Positions 47,570 through 59,311 of a DNA stretch of 64,000 bases are shown in pieces (positions within the stretch are counted from its first letter, which is position 1; each line of letters starts with the position of its first letter). The DNA comes from Antilocapra americana (Eukaryota; Chordata; Mammalia; Artiodactyla; Antilocapridae): NCBI GenBank assembly GCA_007570785.1, contig ML664199.1:18876970-18940969 (forward strand), read 5' to 3'. The position numbers and the translations under genes were made by a program. The notes beneath the pieces are model-generated. The model was not told where the DNA came from. It did no database searches and saw only the letters and a program-made list of their open reading frames with translations.

Positions 47570-48099
47570 AAGACTGATTTTTAAGAGTCCTGGGTAATTG
47601 AGTAGAATATTGCTACCACTCTGATTTCCAAAGAGAATGTAATAATAAAATACCAAAGAGCAAGAAAAGCTTTGAATGCAATTGTATTCTACCATTTTCA
47701 TTTAAAAACTTGGGATGAAAACTGATCTATACTTTGTGGATATCTGCAATATTATGTCAGTTACTGTGTACCTAGGAGTATAGTTGAGTTTCCACTTAAA
47801 TCAAGAACTGTTAAACCTAGGTGTTATTTTTATAGTTATTTTTACAAGTTCAAATTAATTATAACAACCTTGTTGTTGCTATTTTAATGTACGTTGACTA
47901 TTGTAATGGCTCTGAAAGATTGGCTTTGTATTGTGTTTGGATGGAGGTTGAAGGATTTAGAAGCATCCAGAAATCAGCACTAAAGATAAAGGTGATTAAG
48001 TTAGGAGTGCAAGGCAGGCAGGGTCCACATGGTTCTCAAACAGTCTTAAGTTGTACCCCGTGGGGAAACTACTGATTTATTATTGGTTCAAGTTGGTTT
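47570..48099. other. Unassigned DNA
   Basis: Nothing recognised. Confidence 0.4.
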
Positions 48100-48345
48100 T
48101 GGGATGGACTAACACTTATCAAGTACTTGTTCTATTTTATATACTCTGTGAATTGATTATTGCTGTATTATTTTTTTGAATCCTCACAACTCTTTGAATT
48201 AGAATTTATTATCTTTATTTTCCAGTTGAGGAAATAGGCTTAAGGAGTTATAATAATTCACTCAAGATCCCACAGCTAGTAAGTGGCAGGGCTGCAATTG
48301 AATCCAGGTCTGTCTGACTCCAGTGTTTAATCTGTTACTAGTATA
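48100..48345 (-). mobile_element. MIR SINE, antisense, well preserved
   Basis: Reversed MIR over most of its length: gaatcctcacaactctttga, ttatctttattttccagttg, ccacagctagtaagtggcag, gaatccaggtctgtctgact. It is the best MIR in the window. Confidence 0.92.
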
Positions 48346-49342
48346 CAGAGTTTTGAGGCTAGAATCAGATTTGGGTCAGATGTGGGTCAGTTTTGAAGAG
48401 CTGTGGATTTTGAGCAGAAACTGGTCTTCAGTAAAGACAGGAATAATATGAACAGTGGATTACCATTGGACAGAGCACAATGGGCGGATAGGTAGATCCT
48501 GTGTGTGCTTAGGTAAGCACAAGATTGGACTAGACAGCAAAGCTCTAGTGGAGAGGAGCAGACAGGTATCACTGGTTAGGCTGGCAGGGCTCAGAGGCCC
48601 AGAAGGCGGGAGTGCTAACTAGAAGTGGGAGGCATTTTACGTGAGCCAGAGCTTCTTCCTTGCTTATTTGATGGAGCATCTTTGCTTTGGGTTCACAGAC
48701 ACTACACAGCAGGTGTCAGAGGTGAGATTCAGGGCAGAGATGGTCGGGTTGCCTTGTAAAGAAGCAAGAAAGTGATAGTAAATCCTTTAGTCATTTTTTT
48801 CCCCTCCCTGTCAAGCTGCTCCTAAAGCATTTTTCTGCCTCCGAGTTTCGGACCACTTTGGTCTCCATTGCTGAACATCTCTCTGTGTCCGATGGCGGAC
48901 GGGGCACAGAGACAAGGGGAGGCATTCCCTCCATCTGGGGAAGGTGAGAAGCCCCAGATCAGGAAGCTTCAAACAGAGCATAAAGACAGTGTGCTCAGGG
49001 GCAGAAACAGGTCTAGGCTATTCCTTTCAGTGGCAGGCTGTCCCCGGCCAGGTCCCTGCTGTCATTGACAATGATGGCATTGATGACATGGAGGGAAATG
49101 TACAAGTAAGTTACTCACCACTTGGATTTGTGAACTTCCTGTCTTCTTCCAGCTTCTGCCTGAACCTGATGGGAAACTAACAGGAGTGGGTGAGGTAGGG
49201 TTTCATTTCTAAATGTGTTAGTCAAGCTGTGTATGTGTGTGTGTGTGACTAATATCGTGATCCTGGACTTTGGACACAGTTTAATATGATGAGTAGACCA
49301 CTTGATTTTTTTTCTCCTCACCTTCTCCCCCCCCCGCCCCCA
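48346..49342. other. Unassigned DNA with a possible exon
   Basis: No repeat recognised. A start-like context (ccgatggcggacgggg) lies at 48889-48904 and a donor-like aag|gtgaga at 48943. A second exon-like segment is listed separately. A short C-run precedes the next SINE at 49327-49342. Confidence 0.35.
49031..49105 (+). other. Possible 75-bp exon, unconfirmed
   Basis: Preceded by a pyrimidine-rich acceptor-like ttcctttcag and followed by the consensus-like donor caa|gtaagt. The length is 25 codons exactly. Two of the three frames are open; one reads VIDNDGIDDMEGNVQ. I do not recognise the peptide. Joining to the donor-like site at 48943 gives an early stop, so a two-exon model with that partner fails. 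Pattern evidence only. Confidence 0.2.
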
Positions 49343-49549
49343 AGTGAAAGTGAAGTCACTCAGTCATGTCTGACTCTTCGTGACGCCATGGACTGTAGCC
49401 TACCAGACTCCTCCGCCCGTGGAATTTTCCAGCCAAGAATATTGGAGTGGGTTGCCATTTCCTTCTCCAGGGGATCTTCACAGGGATCGAACTCAGGTCT
49501 CCCACATTATAGGCAGATGCTTTACCATCTGAGCCACCAGGGAAGTCCT
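49343..49549 (-). mobile_element. Bov-tA SINE, antisense
   Basis: Reverse Bov-A body from agtgaaagtgaagtcactca to ttccttctccaggggatc, then complete reversed head ending gagccaccagggaagtcc. Confidence 0.94.
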
Positions 49550-49879
49550 ACTATCAAACACCAGTAAAGTTATTAAATGATATTAATCCCTAAGGCTAAA
49601 GAAAATGGGATAATGGCATTAGTGGATAGTAGACTTGAATAAAGTTTAGCAAGATCAAATGCAGAAAGAGGAGTGGTAACCAACTTAGCAAAACAGAGGA
49701 AGCTACCACTTAACATCTTACAGAGGAGTATACTGCCTGGAAGCAAGTAGATTCATCTTATAGAACCTAATGGTCTTAGAGGTAGCAGGTACTACAGATG
49801 GTGGCAATGTAATAGATCTGAAAACTGCCAAAATACTCTTGTTTAGAAGGTTCATAAGATTGAACTGAAAGAAACTATG

Positions 49880-50141
49880 CAAATTAAAAACAAAACAAAA
49901 CAGAATGGGGGCATTAATATAAATGTCTTGATAGCTGTTAGAACAAACAGAAAAATCCAGTTGAGGTGAAAAATTTGAACAAATTAATAAACTTAGTCAC
50001 ATTGACATAGAATATTAAAATGAACAACTGAAAAATATAAGTATTCCTTCATATATCTTATTATTACATTTTTCCCAAATGAACATGGTATGTTTACCAA
50101 AATGAAAGCAGTTTTCTCATTACATTGAAGTCATTGATATC
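49880..50141 (+). mobile_element. Possible old L1 fragment, sense
   Basis: atttgaacaaattaataaac with nearby AT-rich context resembles L1 ORF2 in sense. Low certainty. A Bov-tA follows. Confidence 0.35.
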
Positions 50142-50352
50142 GGGCTTCCCTGGTTGTTCAGTGGTAAAGAATCCTCCTGCCCACACAGGAGATGTGGGTT
50201 CAATTCTTGGTTCAGGAAGATCTCCTAGAAAGGGAAATGGCAACCCACTCCAATATTCTTGCCTGGGAAATCCCATGGACAGAGGAGCCTGGCGGGCTAT
50301 AGTCCATGGGGTCATAGAGTCAGACACAGTTTAGCAGCTAAACAACAACATT
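50142..50352 (+). mobile_element. Bov-tA SINE
   Basis: Head gggcttccctggttgttcag, B-box tgggttcaattcttgg, Bov-A body to ggggtcatagagtcagacac, then a short CAA tail. Confidence 0.94.
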
Positions 50353-51439
50353 GCAATCCACAAGCCCAAATGCTTATAAGAAAGGAGACAACAGACCCAA
50401 AGTCACTTACGCTACTCCCAATGTTACCAACTGAGAGTTAACTTAATCACACTTTTAGCCTCTCTCAGAAGTAGAATTTTGGACCAGGATCTGCCTGATT
50501 AGCACTAGTGAGGTAGCCTGCTTGGTAGATGTTTATCATCCCCTAAAGGACAATGACATTGCCACAACCAGTCCCCTTTGTAGTAATATAACTTCCTTCC
50601 CCCACTCCCTTCTGTCTATAAAATTCTTACAGTTTGTACAGTTCTTCCGAATGCCTTTTTATTCTGCTAGAGGGGATGCTGCCCAATTCATGAATCATTG
50701 AATGAGGCCAATAATTTCCTTACAATTCACTGATTTGAATTTTGTTATTTAACCACATATTAGCCAGAAATAGTAGAATTATGCTAAAAATTCAAAGAAA
50801 GGTGTAACTAGAAAGTATCCAAATAATTTTGACATTAGGCAATAATATTTCAGCTTCCAGCCAAAGTAGGCCAGGAATAGGTTGTTGAATATGTTGAATT
50901 TATTACTTACTGTAGTGAGAGAGAATTTACATCATGAGGAACTACAGGATATCTCAGTTAGATGGTATTTTAAAAGATGTATTGGTAATATTTAGGTTTG
51001 TATTATGTGATTTTATGGAAAGTTTAAGGAAGTATGTGTTTGCTCTGCATCAGACATTGTCAGAAAACAGGGCTAACTCTATTATTGGGTATCTCAATAA
51101 ATCTTCGCTCAGAGGCAAGACTAGACTGAAGCCAAAGTTGTAATCAGTAAAGAAGCTACAGTTTCATCTTTGCCAGTATAGAGGACTCTTTGGTAGTTTG
51201 TGGGTTGACAATTTTCATGTCCTGTCTCTTTCCAGACTTGATTACAGAGTAGTCTTGTTTTGATCCAGCATGGGCACTGGGTGTTGTTTTCCAGTATTCA
51301 TGTTCAGTGGAATTGTTTAACAGGAGAACACCAAAGCCTGTAGGCAGAGACTAGACCAGCCTGTAGCAACACAACTGTCTAGCTGATGGGAATTAGCAAG
51401 CACCTTGGTGTTTCTCCCTTTCCTGGGGAATTGCATTGA
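50353..51439. other. Unassigned DNA
   Basis: No repeat family or exon-like pattern recognised. Confidence 0.4.
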
Positions 51440-51720
51440 AACTGCATCAGTTGGGATGAAAGCGATATATTTACCATATTGAGCTTTTCAATCCAAAGAT
51501 ATATCAATCCAATTATTTAGCTCTTCTTAATTTTTCTCACTTTTTTTTTTCTTTTTCTGTTTTTCCATGGCGAAGTCGTATTCATAATTTGTTAGATGTG
51601 CTCCTGGATATTTGATTTTTTATTCTATTGTATAGAATGTGGTTTCATTTAAAATTTTTATTAAATTTTTATTGATATGTTCATGGCCATGTATAGTAAT
51701 AAAATTGAGATCTTAAATAT
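51440..51720 (-). mobile_element. L1 ORF2 fragment, antisense
   Basis: Reversed ORF2 text: ttaccatattgagcttttca, attatttagctcttcttaat, tcctggatatttgattttt and agaatgtggtttcattt. Confidence 0.68.
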
Positions 51721-52319
51721 CTAGGAAAAGCGTCATAAGAAACAGTAAGTTTGGGGATCATCGGCCCCTCTGTATGTGACATGGTCATGTGATACTCTCT
51801 TCACCAACCTCCCCTCTCTTTATCATAGAACTGAGATTCTTTTTGACAAATTAGCTGGGAAGCTCTGTACTTGGGAATATCATATATATAGCAGGGGGCA
51901 AAGATAAATTACAGGGGAAAGCAAGGAGATTCAGTGAATGAGTAGATACTCCAGAGGCAGGAGAGCAGAAAATTAGTTTCTTGAGAAACAGCCTGACTCC
52001 TGGATGGAAAGATTTCCGGATCCTTACATTTGAGAGTCTCTTCAAAAATAGAAGAAACATCTTCTCTCTGATTGATTCATCTTCAGTGAAGCTACCAGGC
52101 AACATGCCGAGCCTGTACATGTCAAGCTCCCACTGAGATTTTTAGTGCTTTAACTTGTAAATATGAATATGCAAGCAAAGATCACAAGCTTTAGAGGAAA
52201 CTTTCAATGAGGAAGAAACACTATTATGAACAAATTGAAAAAAAAAAAGTATAAAAATGGAGACAAGAAACAGTCAAAATAGCCACAGTTAATATTCTTA
52301 AAGAGATTTGAGATGGTAG
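51721..52319. other. Unassigned DNA
   Basis: Nothing firm. The last part may belong to the following HAL1/L1. Confidence 0.35.
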
Positions 52320-53317
52320 TTTATTTATGCATTAACATGATGCTATGATAAAGGAAGAATTAGGGAACAAACAAACATTCTTGTAAATTAAAACATAGCC
52401 AAAATAAATTTTAAGGAAAATTTGGAAAATAATTCTCCTAAAAAGTATAAAAAGGAAACATGGAAAATAGGAGATGAAAGATAAGAAAAGTAGATCACCC
52501 TGTGAGGTTCAAATTAATATGAATTCTACAGACATCAACAAAAAAGGATAGGAAATGAACATAGAAGCAATACAAAAAAAAAAGACATGTTTTTGAACAA
52601 ATCAAAATTCAGAGAGGCATGTATTTCTGAAAGGTACATTGAATGCCTTAGTACATGGAGTAAAACCTAGACCACTGTAGAATTCTACAATGTGGGATGG
52701 GGGCAGGTGGGGGGCAGAGAAAGAAACACAAAGTGAGTAGAGTCAGACTTTGTAATAACAATACCAGTTAGGTTCTAGAAAACAAAGGAACAATGCCTTT
52801 GAAATTGAGGGGGCGTTACCTTCAACTTAATATTTCATGCCCAAGCAAATGATCAAACAATTGTGAAGTGAAATAATGATATTTTCAGGGATAAAAGTGT
52901 TTTTAAAATGTACCTTCCATATAACCTTTCTTGGAGAGTTATTAGAAGATTCACTCCAACAAAATGAGTAAATAAATCAAGAAAGAGGAGGACATGGTTT
53001 CCGTAAAAAAGACAATGCAACACTGAAAGGAAAAGAGAGTCCCAGGATGACAGCTGTGGAGTAGATCTGGGCACGAGGAGGAGGAGGACTTGGAAGTGAC
53101 TCCAGGAGAGGACCCCAGGAAAAAAAGAGTTGATGAGATATCTGATGATTGTTCACTGAGGGGAAAAAATCTTTTGTCAGACATATGGCGTATCTGCTGG
53201 CAAATATTACAGATGAATGAATTGAAAACTCTGCAAATGGGAAAACTCCTTTTTTAAAAAAAAATCTTCAAGACCATTATTATCTCTAGGGAAAAACACA
53301 AAATTGGTTAAAGCAAG
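52320..53317 (+). mobile_element. HAL1 or related L1 fragment, sense
   Basis: Collinear with old HAL1/L1 sequence: aaggaaaatttggaaaataa, ggaaaataggagatgaaaga, aggaacaatgcctttgaaat, tgcccaagcaaatgatcaaa, aagaaagaggaggacatgg and cccaggatgacagctgtgga. No open frame of note. A Bov-tA inserted at its right end. Confidence 0.7.
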
Positions 53318-53328
53318 CATAATCATAG

Positions 53329-53547
53329 GGCTTCCCTGGTAGCTCAGTCAGTAAAGAATCTGCCAGCAATGCAGGAGACCAGGATTTGATCCCTGGGTCG
53401 GGAAGATTGCCTGGAGAAGGAAATGACAACCTGCTCCAGTATTCTTTCCTGGAGGTTTCCTGTGAACAGAGGAGCTTGACAGGCTACTCTCCATGGAGTC
53501 GCAAAGAGTTGGACACAACCGAGTGACTAACACTTCACTTACTTAAA
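53329..53547 (+). mobile_element. Bov-tA SINE with perfect target-site duplication
   Basis: Head ggcttccctggtagctcagt, B-box region ggatttgatccctgggtcg, Bov-A body ending gacacaaccgagtgac. Flanked by the 11-bp perfect repeat cataatcatag at 53318-53328 and 53548-53558. Confidence 0.95.
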
Positions 53548-53636
53548 CATAATCATAGTAGACAGTACTTAAAGCTTTAACTTTGCTTAGGTTTATCAAC
53601 CAAATCAGAGAAGTCTAAAATAGTGTATGTCTCTAA

Positions 53637-53866
53637 GGGCTTCCTTGATGGCTCAATGGCAGAGAATCCATTTGCAATGCAGGAGACACAGGAAACGTGG
53701 GTTTGATCTCTGGGTGGAAAGATTCCCCTGGAGGCAAGCATGGCAACCCACTCTGGTATTCTTAACCTGGAGAATCCCCAAGAACTGAGAAACCTGGCAA
53801 GCTACAGTCTATAGGGTTGAAAAGAGTTGACATGACTGAAGTGACTAAGTGCGTGTGCACATACAC
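53637..53866 (+). mobile_element. Bov-tA SINE, more diverged
   Basis: Head gggcttccttgatggctcaa, B-box gtgggtttgatctctgg, Bov-A body ending agttgacatgactgaagtg. It lies less than 100 bp after another Bov-tA in the same orientation. Confidence 0.92.
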
Positions 53867-54256
53867 CTCTCTGCAAACTGCCCCTAACTCTTAAAGATAA
53901 CTTGGGAAAGATGTGCTATTTTCTTTCTTCATGTCCCCTTCTCTCCTAGTCGTAATTATTTGCTATATTGTTTGATATGTCCCATGTTTGTGTTGTACCA
54001 TTTTGCTTAATTGCTTATTCGAGTTTTAGAGAAAAACAGAACCAAAGAGCATATACACGTGATACACACACAGAGAAAGAGGAAAACAGATGTATTTTAA
54101 GGGACAGTTGGGGAGGGGGTGGTAAATCTGAAGTTTATGGGGCTGGGTAGCATATCAGAAATCTGGCTAAATGTTAATGAGTCCAAAATCTATAGGGCAG
54201 GCCAGTAGGCTAGAAACTCGGGTAGAGTTTTTTTTGTATAGTCTTGAGGAAGACTT
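53867..54256. other. Unassigned DNA
   Basis: Nothing recognised. Confidence 0.4.
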
Positions 54257-54520
54257 TGGAGAAGGCAATGGCACCCCACTCCAGTACTCTTGCCTGGAAA
54301 ACCCCATGAACAGAGGATCCTGGTGGGCTGCAGTCCATGAAGAGTCAGACACGACTGAGCAACTTCACTTTCACTTTTCAGTTTCATGCATTGGAAAAGG
54401 AAATGGCCACCCACTCCAGTGTTCGTGCCTGGAGAATCCCAGGGATGGGGGAGCCTGGTGGGCTGCCATCTATGGGGTCGCACAGAGTCGGACATGACTG
54501 CGGTGATGCAGCAGCAGAGG
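54257..54520 (+). mobile_element. Bov-A2 SINE, sense, near complete
   Basis: Two Bov-A monomers: ttggagaaggcaatggcacc to acacgactgagcaac, linker ttcactttcacttttcag, then ggaaaaggaaatggccaccc to cggacatgactgcggtg, ending in a gcagcagcag run. A weak agactt repeat flanks it. Confidence 0.94.
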
Positions 54521-55329
54521 CAGACTTACTTTTTAGGGAAACCCTATTTTTCTTCTTAGGGCCTTCGATTGATTGTGTCTACATTATGGAGGGTAATCTG
54601 CTTTACTTAAGATCTATCGATTGTAAATATTAGTCACATTCACAAATCCCTTCACAGAAACATCTAGACTAGTGTTTGACGAAACATCTGGCTGCCATAG
54701 CCCAGCCAAGTTGAACCATGAAGTTAACCATCAAAATCTGTTAAGTGTAACCTGTATCTCAGCCTGTTTGGGCTGCCTTAACAAAACGCCGTAGACTGGC
54801 TTAAACAACCCGAATCTGCTTCTCACATTTCTGGAGCCCGTGATCGGTGGTGTGTCAGCAGGGCCAGGTGTCCGGTAAGCTCTCTCCCTGGGTTGTTGGT
54901 GGTGCTGCCAGTGACAGTTTTGATTCCTTTACGGTAGCTTAGTTTAAACAAGGAAGCTGGGTCCTGGTGTCAAGTTGGCAGTTCTTTGATAATCCCAAAA
55001 TGCACCTCATTTTCTTCCTTGTTAAGACATTTTTTCTTATTGTCCAGCTAGAATCTCTCTTACTTTATATTAAGCCCATTTCCTTCTTGCACCCCATACT
55101 TTTGGATTTGAAAAGAATTCTTTAGTGATTGTGTAACCAATCTCCCCATTTGACACTAGAGACATGGAAGTATGAAAAAATTCACCAGCCTTATTTCAAG
55201 TCATAGGCAGTACTCAGACTTTGACTTGTGGTAAGATGATTGCTTCAGATATTTGATTTCAGTGTTTCCTGGAAAAAATCCTTGACAGAATTCATATCTT
55301 TAGTGGTCCTCTCATTTATTCTCTCAGAT
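54521..55329. other. Unassigned DNA with an old-repeat signature
   Basis: At about 54762-54850, cagcctgtttgggctgcctt, cgccgtagactggcttaaac and cacatttctggagcccgtga form a signature common in mammalian genomes as an interspersed repeat; I cannot name the family with confidence. The rest shows nothing. Confidence 0.4.
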
Positions 55330-55605
55330 AAAATGTTTTAGCTTTTTCTGTGTGCAAGATACTGCTCAGCATAAGGAATGCAAGTATGAGTAGGATAAGG
55401 CTCTAGATGTGGCCTTGGAGCCTCCTAAGGGGCTGCTGCTTAATATTTTCTTCTTAGGAAACACCATAATGTAGAGAAAGCAGCATTATCTGCTGGGTTT
55501 CTAAGAGGGGGTGACTCTTGGTCTGAGTTTAGGAAGGTGAGTTGGAGTAGCTCAGACAGGGAAGGACATGCCTGACAGAGCCATGTTACATGTCTCACTA
55601 GTTGT
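55330..55605 (-). mobile_element. Probable L2 3' end, antisense
   Basis: Reversed L2 markers: gtgtgcaagatactgctcag, ggaatgcaagtatgagtagg, then gagggggtgactcttggtct and cagacagggaaggacatgcc. Confidence 0.58.
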
Positions 55606-55607
55606 GT

Positions 55608-55733
55608 GTTTGTGTTAGTTGCTCAGTCATGTCTGACTCTTTGTAACCCCATGGGACTGTAGCCAGCCAGGCTCCTCTGTCCATGGAATTCTCCAGGCAA
55701 GAATACTGGAGTGGATTGACATTCCTTTCTCCA
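55608..55733 (-). mobile_element. Bov-A monomer, antisense
   Basis: From tgttagttgctcagtcatgt to attcctttctcca. It directly abuts a BovB in the same orientation. Confidence 0.9.
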
Positions 55734-56484
55734 TTCAGCTCAGTTTAGTCGCTCAGTTGTGTCCGACTCTTTGGGACCCCGTGAATTGCGGCATGCCAGG
55801 CCTCCCTATCCATCACCAACTCCCTGAGTCCACCCAAACCCATGTCCATCAAGTCAGTGATACCATTCAGCCACCTCATCTTCTGTCAGCCCCTTCTTCT
55901 CCTGCCCCCAATCCTTCCCAGCATTAGGGTCTTTTCCAGTGATTCAACTCTTCACATGAGGTGGCCAAAGTACTGGAGTTTCAGCTTCAACATCAGTCCT
56001 TCCAATGAACAGCCAGGACTGATCTCCTTTAGGATGGACTGGTTGGATCTCCTTGCAGTTCAAGGGACTCTCAAGACTCTCAAGGGACTCTCCACCACAG
56101 TTCAAAAGCATCAGCTTTTGGTGCTCAGCTTTCTTCACCGTCCAACTCTCACATCCACACATGACTGCTGGAAAAACTATAGGCTTGATTAGACGGGCCT
56201 TTGTTGGTAAAGTAATGTCCCTGCTTTTAAATATGCTGTCTAGGTTGGTCATAACTTTCCTTCCCAGGAGTGTCTTTTAATTTCATGGCTGCAGTCACCA
56301 TCTGCAGTGATTTTGGAGCCCCCCAAAATAAAGTCTGACACTGTTTCCACTGTTTCTCCATATATTTCCCATGAAGTGATGGGACCAGATGCCATGATCT
56401 TAGTTTTCTGAATGTTGAACTTTAAGCCAACTTTTTCACTCTCCTCTTTCACTATCATCAAGAGGCTTTTTAGTTCCTCTTCCC
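55734..56484 (-). mobile_element. BovB LINE, antisense, 5'-truncated
   Basis: About 750 bp of BovB 3' sequence in reverse, from ttcagctcagtttagtcgct to ttagttcctcttccc. The minus strand at 55944-56461 reads BovB RT C-terminal peptides (VMCGCESWTVKKAEHQ; KFNIQKTKIMASGPITSW) in different frames. A 15-bp unit around 56060-56090 is partly repeated (gggactctcaagactctcaa). Confidence 0.95.
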
Positions 56485-56878
56485 TTGTCCATTATCGTCA
56501 GTTATTCATTTTCTAAAAAATGTGTTCAATTGTATGAATATTGCACAATTTGTTTATACATGATAGTATTGATGGACATTTAGGTTGCTTTTAGTTTGGG
56601 ACTGTTTTAAATAATGCCTTGTGTGTGTACCCATATGTTTTCATTTGTTCTGGTTAATACTTAGAAGTGGAAATATAGGTCATAGGGTAGGTATATGTTG
56701 AACTTTGTTAAAAAAAAAAAAGCCAGATTATTTCTGAAAGTCATTGCACTCTTATCATCAAGTGCATGAGAGTTCTAGTTCCTTCACATAATCAAACAGT
56801 ATTTTCAGGCTTTTTAATTGTAGCCATTTTGGGGGGTATATAATGGTACCTTGTGGTTTTCATTTTTCTAAAGCACAG

Positions 56879-58124
56879 TTGCATTCATCTCACATGCTAG
56901 TAAAATAATGCTCAAAATTCTCCAAGCCAGGCTTCAGCAATACATGAACCATGAACTTCCAGATGTTCAAGCTGGTTTTAGAAAAGGCAGAGGAACTTGA
57001 GATCAAATTGCCAACATCCACTGGCTCATTGAGAAAGCAAGAGAGTCCCAGAAAAACATCTATTTCTGCTTTGTTGACTGTGCCAAAGCCTTTGACTGTG
57101 TAGATCACAATAAAGTGTGGAAAATTCTGAAAGAGATGGGAATACCAGACCACCTGACCTGCCTCTTGAGAAACCTGTATGCAGGTGAGAAAGCAACAGT
57201 TACAACTGGACATGGAACAGACTGGTTCCAAATAGGAAAAGGAATACGTCAAGGCTATATTTTGTCACCCTGCTTATTTAACTTACATGCAGAGTACGTC
57301 GTGAGAACCACTGGGCTGGAGGACGCACAAGCTGGAATCAAGATTGCCAGGAGAAATATCAACAACTCAGATACGCAGATGATACCACCCTTATGGCAGA
57401 AAGGGAAGAGGAACTAAAGAGCCTCTTGATGAAAGTGAAAGAGGAGAGTGAAAAAGCTGGCTTAAAACTCAACATTCAGAAAACTAAGATCATGGCATCC
57501 AGTCTCATCACTTCATGGCAAATAGATGGGGAAACTCCAAATGGAAACAGTGACAGACTTTATTTTCTTGGGCTCCAAAATCACTGCAGATGGTAACTTC
57601 AGCATGAAATTAAAAGATGCTCGCTCCTTGGAAGAAAAGCTATGACCACACTAGACAGCATATTAAAAAGCAGAGACATTACTTTGCCAACAAAAGTCCA
57701 TCTAGTCAAAGCTAAGTTTTCTCCAGTAGTCATGTATGGATGTGAGAGTTGGACTATAAAGAATGCTGAGCACTGAAGAATTGATGCTTTTGAACTGTGG
57801 TGTTGGAGAAGACTCCTGAGAGTCCCTTGGACTGCAAGGAGATCAGTCCTGAGTGTTCATTGTAAGGACTGATGTTGAAGCTGAAACTCCAATCCTTTGG
57901 TCACCTGATGTGAAGAACCAACTCATTGGAAAAGACCCTGATGCTGGGAATGATTGAGGCCAATTGAAGGGGACAACAGAGGATGTGAGATGGTTAGATG
58001 GAATCACGGACTCAATGGACATGAGTTTGGGTAAACTCCAGGAGATGGTGATGGACAGGGAGGCCTGGCATGCTATAGCTCATGGGGTCACAAAGAGTTG
58101 GACACGACTGAGTGACTAAACTGA
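56879..58124 (+). mobile_element. BovB LINE, sense, 1.25 kb, RT motifs visible
   Basis: 5'-truncated BovB inside the antisense L1, starting near the RT N-terminal part and reaching the 3' end (ggacacgactgagtgac). The catalytic motif A region reads FVDCAKAFDCVDH from 57070. Downstream RQGYILSPCLFNL follows in the same frame, in the open stretch 57115-57417. The YADD box is encoded at 57366-57383 but in another frame, so a deletion lies just before it. An in-frame TGA at 56998-57000 also breaks the frame. It is therefore a dead copy. No endonuclease region is present. Confidence 0.95.
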
Positions 58125-59268
58125 TAATAAGTACTTTTTTATGTGTTTGTTGGCTGTTCGTATTTCTTTTTAATGAAGTGTGCAGTTATTCTGGGTTCCT
58201 TAAGTTGGATTGTTCATCTTCTTGATTAAATTGTTGGTGTTCTCGCTATGTATATTTGCAATCAAGTCATTTGCCAGATAAGCATGTTTGATATTATACA
58301 TTGTAAATAGTTTTTCAGTCTTTAGCTTCATATGTCATTTTCTAGATGAACAGGAGTCTTTAATTTTGATGAAGTCCAGTATATCTGTTCAAAAAATTTA
58401 AATTTGTACTTGCTGTCCTTTCTAATAATGTGTTGCCTACTCCATTGTTATCCTCTGTGCTATCTTTCTTTTAACTAGAAGTTTTATCACTTTAGGTTTT
58501 ACCTTTTTTTTATCTATTATTCCTTTTAAAGTCTTTTTTCTTTCTTTCTTTTTTTTATTAATACAAAGAACTGAAGGTTCTTCTCACCCCATAAGAATAT
58601 CCTGGTTTGAGCCCAGTTTGTTGAAAAAGAGTATTCTTTCTCCATTGACAGTCTTACACTGGTATCTTTGTTAAAGATCCTTTGATCATATATGCATGGA
58701 ACTTTTTGTGGATCTATTCTATTTGTCTAAAAGACTATTTTGATAACTGTGGCTTTCTAGAAACCCTTGGTATCAGATAGCCTAAGTCCTTGTTCTTAAG
58801 ATTATTTCCATCATTTGAGATCAAATATATCTCAGAATCAACTTTTTACTTTCCAAAAAAAAAAAAAATGCCAGGTGAAATTTCAATTTGGGTTGTATTG
58901 AATCTATATATCTTAACAATAATGGAGTCTTTCAATTTATCCTCTGTTTATTTAGGTTTGTTTCATCTCTTAGCACTTTTTTAAAAATTTCTCAGAATAG
59001 CAGCCTTGCATTTCTTCTTAAAAATTTATTCCTAAAGATTATATTTTTTATTGAATTGCTCCATTTTTATTGCTTGTATATAGAAGTCAGTTGATATTTA
59101 CATATTAACCTTGTGCTCTGTGACAGTATTAGATTCTCCTATTGTAGTAATTGTTTAGTAAAATATTTAGAATTATCTGTGTAAAGGAAAAGAATCATGT
59201 CATCTACAAATAAAAACATTTTTATTTCACTTTACAATCTATAGTGCTTATTTTTATTGCCTTAATAG

Positions 59269-59311
59269 ACATGTGCAAGCGTGCTCAGTCGTGTTTGACT
59301 CTTTGCAACCC
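59269..59311 (-). mobile_element. About 43-bp Bov-A/BovB end fragment, antisense
   Basis: gtgctcagtcgtgtttgact and ctttgcaaccc are the reversed terminal bases of Bov-A/BovB. L1 sequence flanks both sides; no clear target-site duplication. Confidence 0.75.
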
